Part shown: positions 52,136 through 60,631 of the stretch, one piece after another
Position numbering within the stretch: the first letter of the stretch is position 1
How the letters are laid out: the number at the start of each line of letters is the position of its first letter
Origin: an uncultured Chitinophagaceae bacterium
Lineage (GTDB): Bacteria; Bacteroidota; Bacteroidia; Chitinophagales; Chitinophagaceae
DNA: 64,000 nucleotides
Direction: 5' to 3'
NCBI GenBank assembly: GCA_937907395.1
Contig: CALCII010000016.1
Location: 62,001 to 126,000 of the forward strand
Position numbers and translations under genes: made by a program
The notes under the pieces: generated by a model
The model's input: the letters and a program-made list of their open reading frames with translations, nothing else
Told to the model about the DNA's origin: nothing
The model's database searches: none

Positions 52136-52393
52136 ATGATCGAAAGAAATTTGCGCAAAACGAAAACCGGTGTAGTAACCAGCAGCAAAATGGATAAAAC
52201 CATTACTGTAGCTGTAGAACGTAAGGTAAAGCACCCTATCTACGGTAAGTTCGTAAAAAAGACAACCAAGTTCCATGCTCATGATGAAAAAAATGAGTGC
52301 GGTATTGGTGACGTTGTAAAAATCATGGAAAGCCGTCCGCTCAGCAAAACAAAACGCTGGAGACTGGTGGAAGTGGTAGAAAAAGCGAAATAA
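52136..52393 (+). CDS. rpsQ: 30S ribosomal protein S17
   Basis: 85 residues: MIERNLRKTKTGVVTSSKMDKTI start, then VERKVKHPIYGKFVKKTTK and ESRPLSKTKRWRLVEV at the end, a typical OB-fold S17. The 79-base spacer after it holds a hairpin and a 15-bp direct repeat. Confidence 0.98.
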   Translation: MIERNLRKTKTGVVTSSKMDKTITVAVERKVKHPIYGKFVKKTTKFHAHDEKNECGIGDVVKIMESRPLSKTKRWRLVEVVEKAK

Positions 52394-52433
52394 GTAATTG
52401 CAGATGAGTTGCTGCACCAATGCCTGCAATTCT

Positions 52434-52463
52434 ATCTGAAATCAAAAAATCTGAAATCAAAAA
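52434..52463. repeat. 15-bp tandem duplication in the rpsQ-rplN spacer
   Basis: ATCTGAAATCAAAAA occurs twice head to tail (52434-52448, 52449-52463). An 8-bp inverted repeat (AATTGCAG/CTGCAATT, 52396-52403 / 52424-52431) precedes it. Confidence 0.9.
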
Positions 52464-52472
52464 TATTTTAAG

Positions 52473-52841
52473 ATGATTCAGCAAGAAACCAGATTAAACG
52501 TAGCCGATAACAGTGGTGCTAAAGAAGTACTCTGTATTAAAGTGCTGGGTAATAGTGGCCAGGATTATGCTAAAATCGGTGATAAGATTGTAATCACTGT
52601 TAAGGATGCAATACCTGGTGGCGGTATCAAAAAGGGAACAGTAGCAAAAGCTGTTATTGTTCGCACCAAGAACAAATTGCGCAGAAAAGACGGTTCTTAC
52701 ATCCGTTTCGATGATAATGCAGTGGTTATCCTCAATGCTTCAGATGAGCCAAGAGGTACACGTATCTTCGGGCCTGTAGCAAGAGAACTGCGTGATAAGG
52801 GTTACATGAAAATTATTTCATTGGCTCCTGAAGTTCTTTAA
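52473..52841 (+). CDS. rplN: 50S ribosomal protein L14
   Basis: 122 residues, MIQQETRLNVADNSGAKEVL start, GGGIKKGTVAKAVIVRTKN and FDDNAVVILN in the core. L14 lies at the 30S interface and binds RsfS. 104 bases separate it from rplX, with a small GAATCT-GTAA-AGATTC hairpin at 52859-52874. Confidence 0.98.
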   Translation: MIQQETRLNVADNSGAKEVLCIKVLGNSGQDYAKIGDKIVITVKDAIPGGGIKKGTVAKAVIVRTKNKLRRKDGSYIRFDDNAVVILNASDEPRGTRIFGPVARELRDKGYMKIISLAPEVL

Positions 52842-52945
52842 GAAACAGTGGAGTGCCTGAATCTGTAAAGATTCTGCATTCATCCAGATAAAGAAAAAAT
52901 CAAGCTAAGCAACAGCGTTTAGCATTAAGCTTTAAGCATAAAAAA

Positions 52946-53278
52946 ATGAGTACAAGATTTAAACCCAAATTCAGCATCAAGAAAGGCGATTCAGTAGTTG
53001 TAATTGCCGGTGATGACAAAGATGTTCAAAAGCCCCGTAAGGTGCTGGAAGTGTTTCCTGAGAAAGCACGTGTATTGGTGGAAGGTGTAAACATCGTAAC
53101 CAAACACAGTAAGCCTACTGCCCAGAACACAAAGGGTGGCATCATTAAAAAGGAAGCTCCTATCCACATCTCTAACGTGATGTTGTGGGATGGTAAGCAA
53201 GCTACCAAAGTGCAACGCACACGTGAAAATGGTAAGCTGGTTCGTGTTTCTAAAAAATCCGGACAGCCGATTAAATAA
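52946..53278 (+). CDS. rplX: 50S ribosomal protein L24
   Basis: 110 residues. KOW motif near the start (KKGDSVVVIAGDDKDVQKPRKV), then EGVNIVTKHSKPTAQNTKGG and APIHISNVMLWDGK. It starts 50S assembly at the 5' domain of 23S rRNA. 26 bases before rplE. Confidence 0.97.
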   Translation: MSTRFKPKFSIKKGDSVVVIAGDDKDVQKPRKVLEVFPEKARVLVEGVNIVTKHSKPTAQNTKGGIIKKEAPIHISNVMLWDGKQATKVQRTRENGKLVRVSKKSGQPIK

Positions 53279-53304
53279 TTCGCAGAACGTATAAAACGAA
53301 TAAC

Positions 53305-53874
53305 ATGAGCACTACAAAATATGCACCCCGTTTGGCAAATAAGTACAAGGACGAAGTTGTACCTGCCCTCATGAAGCGCTTTGGCTATAAAAGCATCATG
53401 CAGGTTCCCCGCCTTGAAAAAATATGCCTGAACCGTGGTGTGAATGGCGCCGTAAATGACAAGAAGATGGTGGATATTGCTATTGATGAACTTACAAACA
53501 TCACAGGTCAGAAAGCGGTTCCCACTTCTTCAAAGAAAGATATTTCAAACTTTAAGTTACGTAAAGGAATGCCTATCGGCGCCCGTGTTACACTCCGTGG
53601 TGTAAACATGTACGAATTCCTGGATCGCCTGATTTCTTCTGCGCTTCCACGTGTACGTGACTTTAAAGGTGTGAATGATAAATCATTTGATGGTCGTGGT
53701 AACTACACAATGGGTGTTACCGAACAAATCATTTTCCCTGAAATTGATATCGATAAAGTGAATAAAATCACTGGTCTGGATATCACTTTCGTAACCAGCG
53801 CTTCTACAAATGAAGAAGCTTATGAGTTACTGAAAGAAATGGGAATGCCTTTCAAAAATGCTAAAAAAGATTAA
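53305..53874 (+). CDS. rplE: 50S ribosomal protein L5
   Basis: 189 residues; MQVPRLEKICLNRGVNGA, GQKAVPTSSKKDISNFKLRKG and RVRDFKGVNDKSFDGRGNYTMG are family signatures. L5 binds 5S rRNA in the central protuberance. rpsN follows after 9 bases. Confidence 0.98.
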   Translation: MSTTKYAPRLANKYKDEVVPALMKRFGYKSIMQVPRLEKICLNRGVNGAVNDKKMVDIAIDELTNITGQKAVPTSSKKDISNFKLRKGMPIGARVTLRGVNMYEFLDRLISSALPRVRDFKGVNDKSFDGRGNYTMGVTEQIIFPEIDIDKVNKITGLDITFVTSASTNEEAYELLKEMGMPFKNAKKD

Positions 53875-53883
53875 TTATAGATT

Positions 53884-54153
53884 ATGGCTAAAAAATCAGT
53901 AACAGCCCGTCAACAGAAAAGAGAGAAATTGGTAGCCCAGTATGCTGAGAAGCGTGCTGCTTTAAAAGCTGCCGGTGATTACGCTGCATTGGATTTATTA
54001 CCCAAGAATGCATCACCAGTACGTTTGAAAAACCGCTGCCAGTTAACCGGTCGTCCCAAAGGTTACATCCGTTACTTTGGTATTTCCCGTGTTATCTTCC
54101 GTGACATGGCGCTGAATGGTAAAATCCCCGGCGTTAAAAAGGCAAGCTGGTAA
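53884..54153 (+). CDS. rpsN: 30S ribosomal protein S14 (zinc-independent form)
   Basis: 89 residues, the long form without the CxxC..CxxC zinc ribbon. MAKKSVTARQQKREKLV start and RCQLTGRPKGYIRYFGISR core. Only one Cys is present, so it belongs to the C-minus class. A 90-base spacer leads to rpsH. Confidence 0.97.
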   Translation: MAKKSVTARQQKREKLVAQYAEKRAALKAAGDYAALDLLPKNASPVRLKNRCQLTGRPKGYIRYFGISRVIFRDMALNGKIPGVKKASW

Positions 54154-54243
54154 TTCTTCCAGTCAACCAATATGTGCAGGTTTTGAATATGATGCACATA
54201 CAGAGTAAACAATATTCAGATCATTCAATAACGAAATAAAAAA

Positions 54244-54642
54244 ATGGTAACAGATCCTATTGCAGATTTTCTTACAAGAGTACGGAACGCCCAAATGGCA
54301 GGACACCGCATTGTTGAAATTCCTGCTTCTAATCTCAAAAAGCGTATTACTGAAATCTTATACGATCAGGGATATATTCTGAAGTATAAGTTCGAAGATG
54401 ACAATAAACAAGGTGTTATTAAAATAGCCCTGAAATACGATCCTCAAACACGTGTGCCTGCTATCCAGTCCCTGGAACGCATCAGCCGTCCGGGTTTGAG
54501 ACAATATGCAAAACCAAATGAATTCCGTCGTGTAAAGAACGGATTAGGTGTTGCAATTCTCAGTACATCAAAAGGTGTAATGACCGATAAACAAGCGAAA
54601 GCACAGAATGTAGGCGGTGAAGTACTTTGCTACATTTACTAA
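54244..54642 (+). CDS. rpsH: 30S ribosomal protein S8
   Basis: 132 residues: TDPIADFLTRVRNAQMAGH start, RISRPGLRQYA in the middle and STSKGVMTDKQAKAQNVGGE at the end. In E. coli S8 represses the spc operon by binding mRNA near rplE; no such site was identified here. A 13-bp hairpin follows in the 142-base spacer to rplF. Confidence 0.98.
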   Translation: MVTDPIADFLTRVRNAQMAGHRIVEIPASNLKKRITEILYDQGYILKYKFEDDNKQGVIKIALKYDPQTRVPAIQSLERISRPGLRQYAKPNEFRRVKNGLGVAILSTSKGVMTDKQAKAQNVGGEVLCYIY

Positions 54643-54650
54643 AATAAAAC

Positions 54651-54687
54651 AGACAATCTGAAATAAGGAAATGGTTTCAGATTGTCT
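54651..54687 (+). terminator. Hairpin in the rpsH-rplF spacer (possible attenuator)
   Basis: Perfect 13-bp stem (54651-54663 / 54675-54687), 11-base loop, followed by only two Ts, so termination would be partial. It could instead stabilise or process the transcript. Confidence 0.5.
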
Positions 54688-54784
54688 TTAAGCATTAAGC
54701 GGAGCGATAATATCAAGTTCTCTATACGGTAACTGAAAACGTGAAGCGACATTCCGGATTATCAAATTTTAAATTACAAATTGT

Positions 54785-55339
54785 ATGTCTCGTATAGGAA
54801 AAAAACCGGTTGTAGTACCCCAGGGTGTTACAATTACAGTAGGTAAGGATAATGTGATTACTGTGAAAGGTCCCAAAGGTGAATTGAAACAAGCAATTGA
54901 CCGTGATATCACTGTAGAAGTAAAAGATGGTGAAGTGAACTTCAGCCGTCCTACAGATCAGGGCCGCCACCGTGCATTGCACGGATTGTACCGTTCACTG
55001 GTTTCAAACATGGTGAAAGGTGTTACAGAAGGCTTTACACGTCAGCTGGAATTAGTGGGTGTGGGTTATAAAGCAGCCAACCAGGGAAATATCCTGGATC
55101 TTGCCTTAGGTTATTCACACAATATCATTTTTGAAGTTCCCAAGGAATTAAAAGTAGCTACTGCCCAGGAAAAAGGTCAGAACCCTACCATCACACTCGA
55201 AGGAATTGATAAACAACTGATCGGACAAGTTGCAGCAAAACTCCGCAGTTTACGTAAGCCTGAACCATACAAAGGAAAAGGTGTGAAATATGTTGGTGAA
55301 TTTATTCGTCGTAAAGCTGGTAAAGCTGCTGGTAAATAA
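54785..55339 (+). CDS. rplF: 50S ribosomal protein L6
   Basis: 184 residues. MSRIGKKPVVVPQGVTITV start; ELVGVGYKAANQGNILDLALGYSH and PEPYKGKGVKYVGEFIRRKAGK at the end. L6 is close to the sarcin-ricin loop. 52 bases before rplR. Confidence 0.98.
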   Translation: MSRIGKKPVVVPQGVTITVGKDNVITVKGPKGELKQAIDRDITVEVKDGEVNFSRPTDQGRHRALHGLYRSLVSNMVKGVTEGFTRQLELVGVGYKAANQGNILDLALGYSHNIIFEVPKELKVATAQEKGQNPTITLEGIDKQLIGQVAAKLRSLRKPEPYKGKGVKYVGEFIRRKAGKAAGK

Positions 55340-55391
55340 TCATTAATCACATAAGCTCCTGGCAGTATCAGGAGTTTCAAATACAGAAGAA

Positions 55392-55751
55392 ATGAAAACA
55401 GATAACAAATTAGTCAGAAGGCAAAAAATCCGCTATGCAATCCGCCGCAAAATTGCTGGTACTCCTGAGAAACCACGTTTGAGTGTGTTTCGCAGCAATA
55501 CCGATATTTATGTTCAGGTGATTGATGATGTAAACGGTAAAACAATCGTAGCTGCATCTACTAAGGATAAGGATATCAAAGCACAGAAAGGTACCAAAGT
55601 GGAGATGAGTAAATTAGTGGGACAAGCTATTGCACGCAAAGCTGCTGAATTGGGAGTTACCAAAGTTGTATTTGATCGTGGAGGAAACTTGTATCATGGC
55701 CGTGTGAAAGCTGTTGCCGAAGGTGCAAGAGAAGGTGGATTACAATTCTAA
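55392..55751 (+). CDS. rplR: 50S ribosomal protein L18
   Basis: 119 residues; KPRLSVFRSNTDIYVQVIDD, VGQAIARKAAELGVTKVVFDRGG and GRVKAVAEGAREGGLQF are all typical. It binds 5S rRNA with L5. 26 bases before rpsE. Confidence 0.98.
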   Translation: MKTDNKLVRRQKIRYAIRRKIAGTPEKPRLSVFRSNTDIYVQVIDDVNGKTIVAASTKDKDIKAQKGTKVEMSKLVGQAIARKAAELGVTKVVFDRGGNLYHGRVKAVAEGAREGGLQF

Positions 55752-55777
55752 TTTTTAAACATTTAATACAAACATAA

Positions 55778-56296
55778 ATGTCCAAAGTACTTACGAATAA
55801 AGTAAAAGCAGGCGACCTCGAATTAAAAGAAAAAGTTGTTGCCATTAATCGTGTTGTTAAAACAACAAAAGGTGGCCGTGCCTTCAGTTTCTCTGCCCTG
55901 GTGGTAGTAGGAAATGGCAATGGAGTGGTAGGACATGGATTGGGTAAAGCCAAAGAAGTTCAGGAAGCGATCTCCAAAGGAATTGAAGATGCTAAAAAGA
56001 ACCTTATTAAAGTTCCTGTTATGCACGGAACCATCCCTCACGATCAACTGGCTAAAGAAGGTGCTGCTAAAGTATTGATTAAGCCTGCTGCTCACGGTAC
56101 TGGTGTAATTGCCGGTGGTAGTATGCGTGCTGTACTGGAAAGTGCAGGTGTAACAGACGTTTTGGCTAAATCATTAGGTTCTGCTAATCCTCATAACGTG
56201 GTAAAAGCAACATTCAGAGCATTAGCTCTGTTACGTGAACCTATTGGTGTTGCTAAACAACGCAGCCTTGGTTTAAAGAAAGTTTTTAACGGATAA
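55778..56296 (+). CDS. rpsE: 30S ribosomal protein S5
   Basis: 172 residues. dsRBD-like N-terminal half with VVAINRVVKTTKGGRAFSFSA, and ALVVVGNGNGVVGHGLGKAKEV; then GTGVIAGGSMRAVLESAGVTDV. S5 affects accuracy and mRNA helicase activity at the entry site. 79 bases before rpmD. Confidence 0.98.
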   Translation: MSKVLTNKVKAGDLELKEKVVAINRVVKTTKGGRAFSFSALVVVGNGNGVVGHGLGKAKEVQEAISKGIEDAKKNLIKVPVMHGTIPHDQLAKEGAAKVLIKPAAHGTGVIAGGSMRAVLESAGVTDVLAKSLGSANPHNVVKATFRALALLREPIGVAKQRSLGLKKVFNG

Positions 56297-56375
56297 TAAT
56301 AAAGAGAGGACGAGTGAGGGGAAGCAGTAGATATCATCTTCTTTTTCCACACTTCAACCTTAAACCTTTTCAAAT

Positions 56376-56558
56376 ATGAAAAAGATTAAAATCACTTTAG
56401 TAAAAAGTCCCATCGACCGTCCTGAGCGCCAGAAGCTCACGCTGAAAGCGCTGGGTCTGAACAAGACAAACTCATCCAAAGAAGTGGAAGCAACTCCTCA
56501 AATTCTGGGTATGGTTGAAAAAGTTCACCACCTGGTAAAAGTGGAAGAAGTAGCATAA
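56376..56558 (+). CDS. rpmD: 50S ribosomal protein L30
   Basis: 60 residues; KIKITLVKSPIDRPERQKLT and the final GMVEKVHHLVKVEEV mark L30, a small nonessential protein on the 50S surface. 51 bases before rplO. Confidence 0.96.
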   Translation: MKKIKITLVKSPIDRPERQKLTLKALGLNKTNSSKEVEATPQILGMVEKVHHLVKVEEVA

Positions 56559-56609
56559 TTTAAATTAAGAGCGAGGGGTGATTCCCCGTAAGTCTAAAAT
56601 CAATTACAA

Positions 56610-57059
56610 ATGAAACTGCACAATTTAAAACCTGCTGAAGGTTCAGTAAAAAAGGAAAAACGTTTAGGTCGTGGTGAAGCATCCGGAAAGGGTGGTACTT
56701 CTACAAAAGGTAATAAAGGTGGACAGAGCCGTGCCGGTTATAAGAGCAAAATGGCTCACGAAGGTGGACAGATGCCTATTCAACGTCGTGTTCCCAAACG
56801 TGGCTTTAAAAATCCTGATCGTGTTGAGTACCGTGTGTTCAACCTGGGACAGGTAGAGCAATTGGTTGAAAAATATGGATTGACCGAGTTCTCTCTCGAA
56901 AATTTATATACCAATGGTTTGATCAGCCGTACAGATAAAGTGAAAGTATTGGGTAATGGCGAAATCAAAACGAAAATTGCATTCAAAGTGAACGCAGCCA
57001 GCGAAAAAGCAAAATCTGCGATTGAAGCGGCAGGCGGAAGCGTTGAAGTCGTAAAATAA
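56610..57059 (+). CDS. rplO: 50S ribosomal protein L15
   Basis: 149 residues; MKLHNLKPAEGSVKKEKRLG start with the Gly-rich KGGTSTKGNKGGQSRAGY segment and MPIQRRVPKRGF. A late assembly protein. Its stop is followed within 20 bases by an intrinsic-terminator-like hairpin ahead of secY. Confidence 0.98.
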   Translation: MKLHNLKPAEGSVKKEKRLGRGEASGKGGTSTKGNKGGQSRAGYKSKMAHEGGQMPIQRRVPKRGFKNPDRVEYRVFNLGQVEQLVEKYGLTEFSLENLYTNGLISRTDKVKVLGNGEIKTKIAFKVNAASEKAKSAIEAAGGSVEVVK

Positions 57060-57073
57060 TCCCGATATTTGCC

Positions 57074-57102
57074 CGACCCACGCATCAGCGGGGTCGTTTT
57101 TT
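57074..57102 (+). terminator. Intrinsic terminator-like hairpin between rplO and secY
   Basis: Stem CGACCC-A-CGC / GCG-GGGTCG (one bulged A), loop ATCA, followed by six T. It lies inside an operon, so it may lower secY expression relative to the ribosomal genes or be bypassed by antitermination. Confidence 0.75.
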
Positions 57103-57134
57103 GTTTCAGCATTTATTTAAACAGATTTTTTACA

Positions 57135-58475
57135 GTGAAGAAACTCATACAAACCATAAAAAATATCTGGAGCATCGAAGAGCTGAGGGATAAGATTGTT
57201 TATACTCTTTTGCTTTTGTTAGTTTATCGTATTGGTGCCCATATTGTATTGCCAGGTGTTGACCCTACAGCTTTAAGTCAGTTAAACAGTAAAGCGAAAG
57301 AAGGTATCCTTGGAATTTTTGATTCATTTGCAGGTGGTGCTTTTTCTAGTGCATCTGTTTTTGCATTAGGTATCATGCCTTACATCTCTGCTTCAATCTT
57401 CATGCAGTTGATGAGCATTATGGTTCCTCAGTTGCAAAAAATGCAGAAAGAAGGTGACAGCGGCCGTAAGAAGATTAACCAATGGACCCGTTACCTCACA
57501 GTAATTGTAACTATTTTCCAGGCTAGTGCTTATGTTGCGTACTTACGGGACCCGCAAGTGGCTGGTGGTGCTATACTTCAATCTTATACTGCCTATTTCT
57601 GGTTGTCTACCACAATCATTCTAACTGCAGGTACATTGTTTGTAATGTGGTTGGGTGAGCGTATCACTGATAAAGGATTAGGCAATGGTACATCACTGAT
57701 CATCATGATTGGTATCCTTGCTCGTTTCCCTGCATCTGTTGCTGCGGAATTTGATTCTAAGATGAACCGTGGTGGCGGTGGCTTGCTCATTTTCATGGTT
57801 GAGGTTGCTATCATGATTGCCGTGATTATGGGATTGATTATTCTTGTACAAGGTGTTCGTAAGATCGCTATTAACTATGCGAAGCAAATTGTTGGAAACC
57901 GCCAGTTCGGTGGTGCCCGTCAGTTCCTTCCCATTAAAGTAAACAGCGCTGGTGTGATGCCCATCATCTTTGCCCAGGCAATTATGTTCCTCCCTACATT
58001 GCTTACCGGTTTCCAGTCTACACGTGGATTGGCAGCTGTTCTGAGTGATCATGGAAATGTATGGTACATGTTGCTGTACTCTGTACTGGTGATTGGTTTT
58101 ACGTTCCTGTACACAGCTCTGATTTTTAATCCGAAACAAATTGCCGATAACCTGAAGCAGAATAATGGGTTTATTCCTGGTGTAAAACCCGGACAACCTA
58201 CTGCTGATTATATTGGTTCTGTAATGGATAAGATTACATTACCCGGTGCCATTTTCCTGGCCGTGGTTGGTATCTTACCCGGTATTGCCAAAAATCTTGG
58301 TGTAACCAGTGGTTTCTCCACATTCTTTGGAGGTACTTCATTGCTGATCATGGTTGGTGTTGTGCTGGATACGCTTCAGCAAATTGAAACACACCTGCTC
58401 ATGCGCCAATATGATGGTTTGATGAAAGGCGGAAGAATCCAGGGACGCCAGACAGTTTCATCTACCTCTATCTGA
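57135..58475 (+). CDS. secY: Protein translocase subunit SecY
   Basis: 446 residues from GTG 57135; the frame continues upstream to 57069 but that part spans the terminator and codes for no family sequence. Ten TM helices with RDKIVYTLLLLLVYRIGAHI at helix 1, the plug region (SFAGGAFSSASVFALGIMPYI), and GFIPGVKPGQPTADYI in the cytoplasmic loop that meets SecA or ribosome. It forms the SecYEG channel. Terminator-like hairpins stand on both sides of the gene. Confidence 0.97.
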   Translation: MKKLIQTIKNIWSIEELRDKIVYTLLLLLVYRIGAHIVLPGVDPTALSQLNSKAKEGILGIFDSFAGGAFSSASVFALGIMPYISASIFMQLMSIMVPQLQKMQKEGDSGRKKINQWTRYLTVIVTIFQASAYVAYLRDPQVAGGAILQSYTAYFWLSTTIILTAGTLFVMWLGERITDKGLGNGTSLIIMIGILARFPASVAAEFDSKMNRGGGGLLIFMVEVAIMIAVIMGLIILVQGVRKIAINYAKQIVGNRQFGGARQFLPIKVNSAGVMPIIFAQAIMFLPTLLTGFQSTRGLAAVLSDHGNVWYMLLYSVLVIGFTFLYTALIFNPKQIADNLKQNNGFIPGVKPGQPTADYIGSVMDKITLPGAIFLAVVGILPGIAKNLGVTSGFSTFFGGTSLLIMVGVVLDTLQQIETHLLMRQYDGLMKGGRIQGRQTVSSTSI

Positions 58476-58496
58476 TATTTCTTAATATTGCATTTG

Positions 58497-58523
58497 AAAC
58501 CCTGGCCAACGCCGGGGTTTTTT
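58497..58523 (+). terminator. Intrinsic terminator after secY
   Basis: 10-bp stem with one T-G pair (58497-58506 / 58511-58520), loop CAAC, run of six T. It separates secY from map, whose ATG is 13 bases further. Confidence 0.85.
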
Positions 58524-58536
58524 ATAGGAACAAAAT

Positions 58537-59346
58537 ATGATACATTATCGTACGCCCGCAGAAATTGAACTGATACGCAAAAGTGCCTTACTCGTAGGAG
58601 AAGCCATTGCAGAAGCTGCAAAGATGCTGAAGCCCGGTGTAACCACATTACAGGTGGATGCAAGGATTGAGCAGTTTATCCGTGATAAAGGTGCCATACC
58701 TTCATTTAAAAACTACCAGGGAACATATCCCTTTGCCACCTGTATTTCTGTAAATGATGCGGTGGTGCATGGCTTCCCCACAAATGCAGTTTTGAAAGAT
58801 GGTGATGTAGTCTCTGTAGATGTAGGTGTGTTTATGAATGGGTATCATGGCGACAGTGCCTATACTTTTATTATAGGAAAAGGATCTGATGAAGTAAAAC
58901 AACTATTACGTGTAACAAAAGAATCTCTTTATAAAGGAATTGAAAAAGCAGTTCATGGAAACAGAGTGGGCGATATAGGTTATGCCATCCAGGAATATAC
59001 CGAAAAGCAACATGGCTATGGTGTGGTTCGTGAACTGGTGGGACATGGATTGGGAAGAAACCTGCATGAAGATCCCCAGGTGCCTAACTATGGCAAAAGA
59101 GGAACCGGGGCCAAGTTAAAGGAAGGCATTGTAATTGCAATTGAACCCATGATCAACCTGGGCACAAAAGATGTATATCATGATGCTGATGGATGGACCA
59201 TCCGCACGGCTGACAATCAACCATCGGCTCACTACGAGCACAATGTGTGTGTGAAAAAAGGAAAGGCGGAGATCTTATCTTCTTTCGCTCCAATTGAAGC
59301 TGCTGAAAAAGCAAATGCCAACTTAGATTCTTCATATCTCGCATGA
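58537..59346 (+). CDS. map: Methionine aminopeptidase type I
   Basis: 269 residues. Metal ligands: two Asp in VSVDVGVFMNGYHGDSAY, His in RELVGHGLGRNLHED, Glu in GIVIAIEPMI and a final Glu in SAHYEHNVCV. It removes N-terminal Met in the cytoplasm. Usually followed by infA, rpmJ, rpsM and the alpha operon; here the next gene overlaps by 4 bases and is a flavoprotein. The secY terminator just upstream suggests it needs read-through or its own start. Confidence 0.96.
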   Translation: MIHYRTPAEIELIRKSALLVGEAIAEAAKMLKPGVTTLQVDARIEQFIRDKGAIPSFKNYQGTYPFATCISVNDAVVHGFPTNAVLKDGDVVSVDVGVFMNGYHGDSAYTFIIGKGSDEVKQLLRVTKESLYKGIEKAVHGNRVGDIGYAIQEYTEKQHGYGVVRELVGHGLGRNLHEDPQVPNYGKRGTGAKLKEGIVIAIEPMINLGTKDVYHDADGWTIRTADNQPSAHYEHNVCVKKGKAEILSSFAPIEAAEKANANLDSSYLA

Positions 59347-60581
59347 GTAAGCAAAAAAAACTGGTAGTAATAGGAGGAGGAGCTGCCGGTTTTTTTTGTG
59401 CCGTTACTGCAGCCAGACTGGCACCCGGGCTCAAAGTTTTAATAGTAGAGCGATCAAATAAATATCTTTCTAAAGTCAGAGTCAGCGGTGGTGGCCGTTG
59501 TAATGTTACCAACTCCTGCGATGATATAACGGAAATGAGTAGCCGATATCCGAGAGGGTCGCATTTTGTGCGCAAAGCATTTCACCAGTTTTTCACAACT
59601 GATACCATTGAATGGTTTCAGAAGCGTGGTGTGCCTTTAAAAGCAGAACCGGATGGACGCATGTTCCCCGTAAGTAATACTTCAGAATCAATAGTGAATT
59701 GCCTGGTGAAGGAAGCCAATCAATATGGTGTTGAACTTTTACCAGGAAGAGAGGTCACCGACATCAGGGGAATAAACAACAGTGCAGTTGTTGTGCTGAA
59801 AGATGGACAAGAACTGGTTGCCGATTTTATTGTTGTTGCCTGTGGCGGATTTCCAAAAGCAGAACAGTTTGGTTTCCTTCATTCAACAGGCCACACCATT
59901 GTACCACCTGTACCTTCCTTGTTTACTTTTAATATTCCCGATCCAAAACTAACTGAATTAATGGGGGTGAGTTTACCCTCTGTAACGATCAAAATACAAG
60001 GATCAAAGTTAAAGCAAACAGGACCTTTACTAATCACACATTGGGGATTAAGCGGGCCTTCCGTTTTGCGTTTATCTGCATGGGGAGCAACTGAGTTGGC
60101 TGAAAAGCAGTACCGGTTCCAGATTGTGGTTAATTGGTTGAATGAGATGAAAGAAGAAGAAGTGAAACAGCAGATGCAAAGCATACGAACTGCTAATGGT
60201 TCACAAAAGGTGATCAATCAGAATCCTTTTCGTTTTCCAACCCGTTTCTGGGATTACTTAGTTTCGGAAGCAGAAATAAATGCAGAAACAAGATGGGCTG
60301 ATTTATCTGCGAAAACACAAAACAAATTGATTCAGCTATTGACAGCGCAAGTCTTTGCCGTAAACGGTAAAACTACGTTCAAGGAAGAATTTGTTACTGC
60401 AGGTGGTGTGAGTCTGAAAGAAATTGATGTAAACACCATGCAAAGCAAACGAATGAACCATCTTTATTTTGCAGGGGAAATAATGGATGTAGATGGCATT
60501 ACCGGCGGTTACAATTTTCAACATGCCTGGACGAGTGGATATATTGCAGCATCGGCAATAGCAAAAGCTACCACAGAGTAA
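59343..60581 (+). CDS. FAD-dependent oxidoreductase (HI0933/BaiN-like)
   Basis: 412 residues. FAD-binding GGGAAGFFCAVTAA at residues about 10-23, VSGGGRCNVTNSC after it, and FAGEIMDVDGITGGYNFQHAWTSG at the end, all marks of the HI0933-like flavoprotein family. Reaction unknown; some relatives are annotated as dehydroxylation or bile-acid enzymes, which is not supported here. Start overlaps map's stop (ATGA), so translation is coupled. Confidence 0.88.
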   Translation: MSKQKKLVVIGGGAAGFFCAVTAARLAPGLKVLIVERSNKYLSKVRVSGGGRCNVTNSCDDITEMSSRYPRGSHFVRKAFHQFFTTDTIEWFQKRGVPLKAEPDGRMFPVSNTSESIVNCLVKEANQYGVELLPGREVTDIRGINNSAVVVLKDGQELVADFIVVACGGFPKAEQFGFLHSTGHTIVPPVPSLFTFNIPDPKLTELMGVSLPSVTIKIQGSKLKQTGPLLITHWGLSGPSVLRLSAWGATELAEKQYRFQIVVNWLNEMKEEEVKQQMQSIRTANGSQKVINQNPFRFPTRFWDYLVSEAEINAETRWADLSAKTQNKLIQLLTAQVFAVNGKTTFKEEFVTAGGVSLKEIDVNTMQSKRMNHLYFAGEIMDVDGITGGYNFQHAWTSGYIAASAIAKATTE

Positions 60582-60631
60582 CCCATTGAAGGAGCAATTT
60601 ATTTCTGCTATCTTTAAGAAAATTGCTTTAT

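Noticed and set aside
57693..58196. Minus-strand frame opposite secY
   Set aside because: Shadow of a strongly coding region; no protein-like features.
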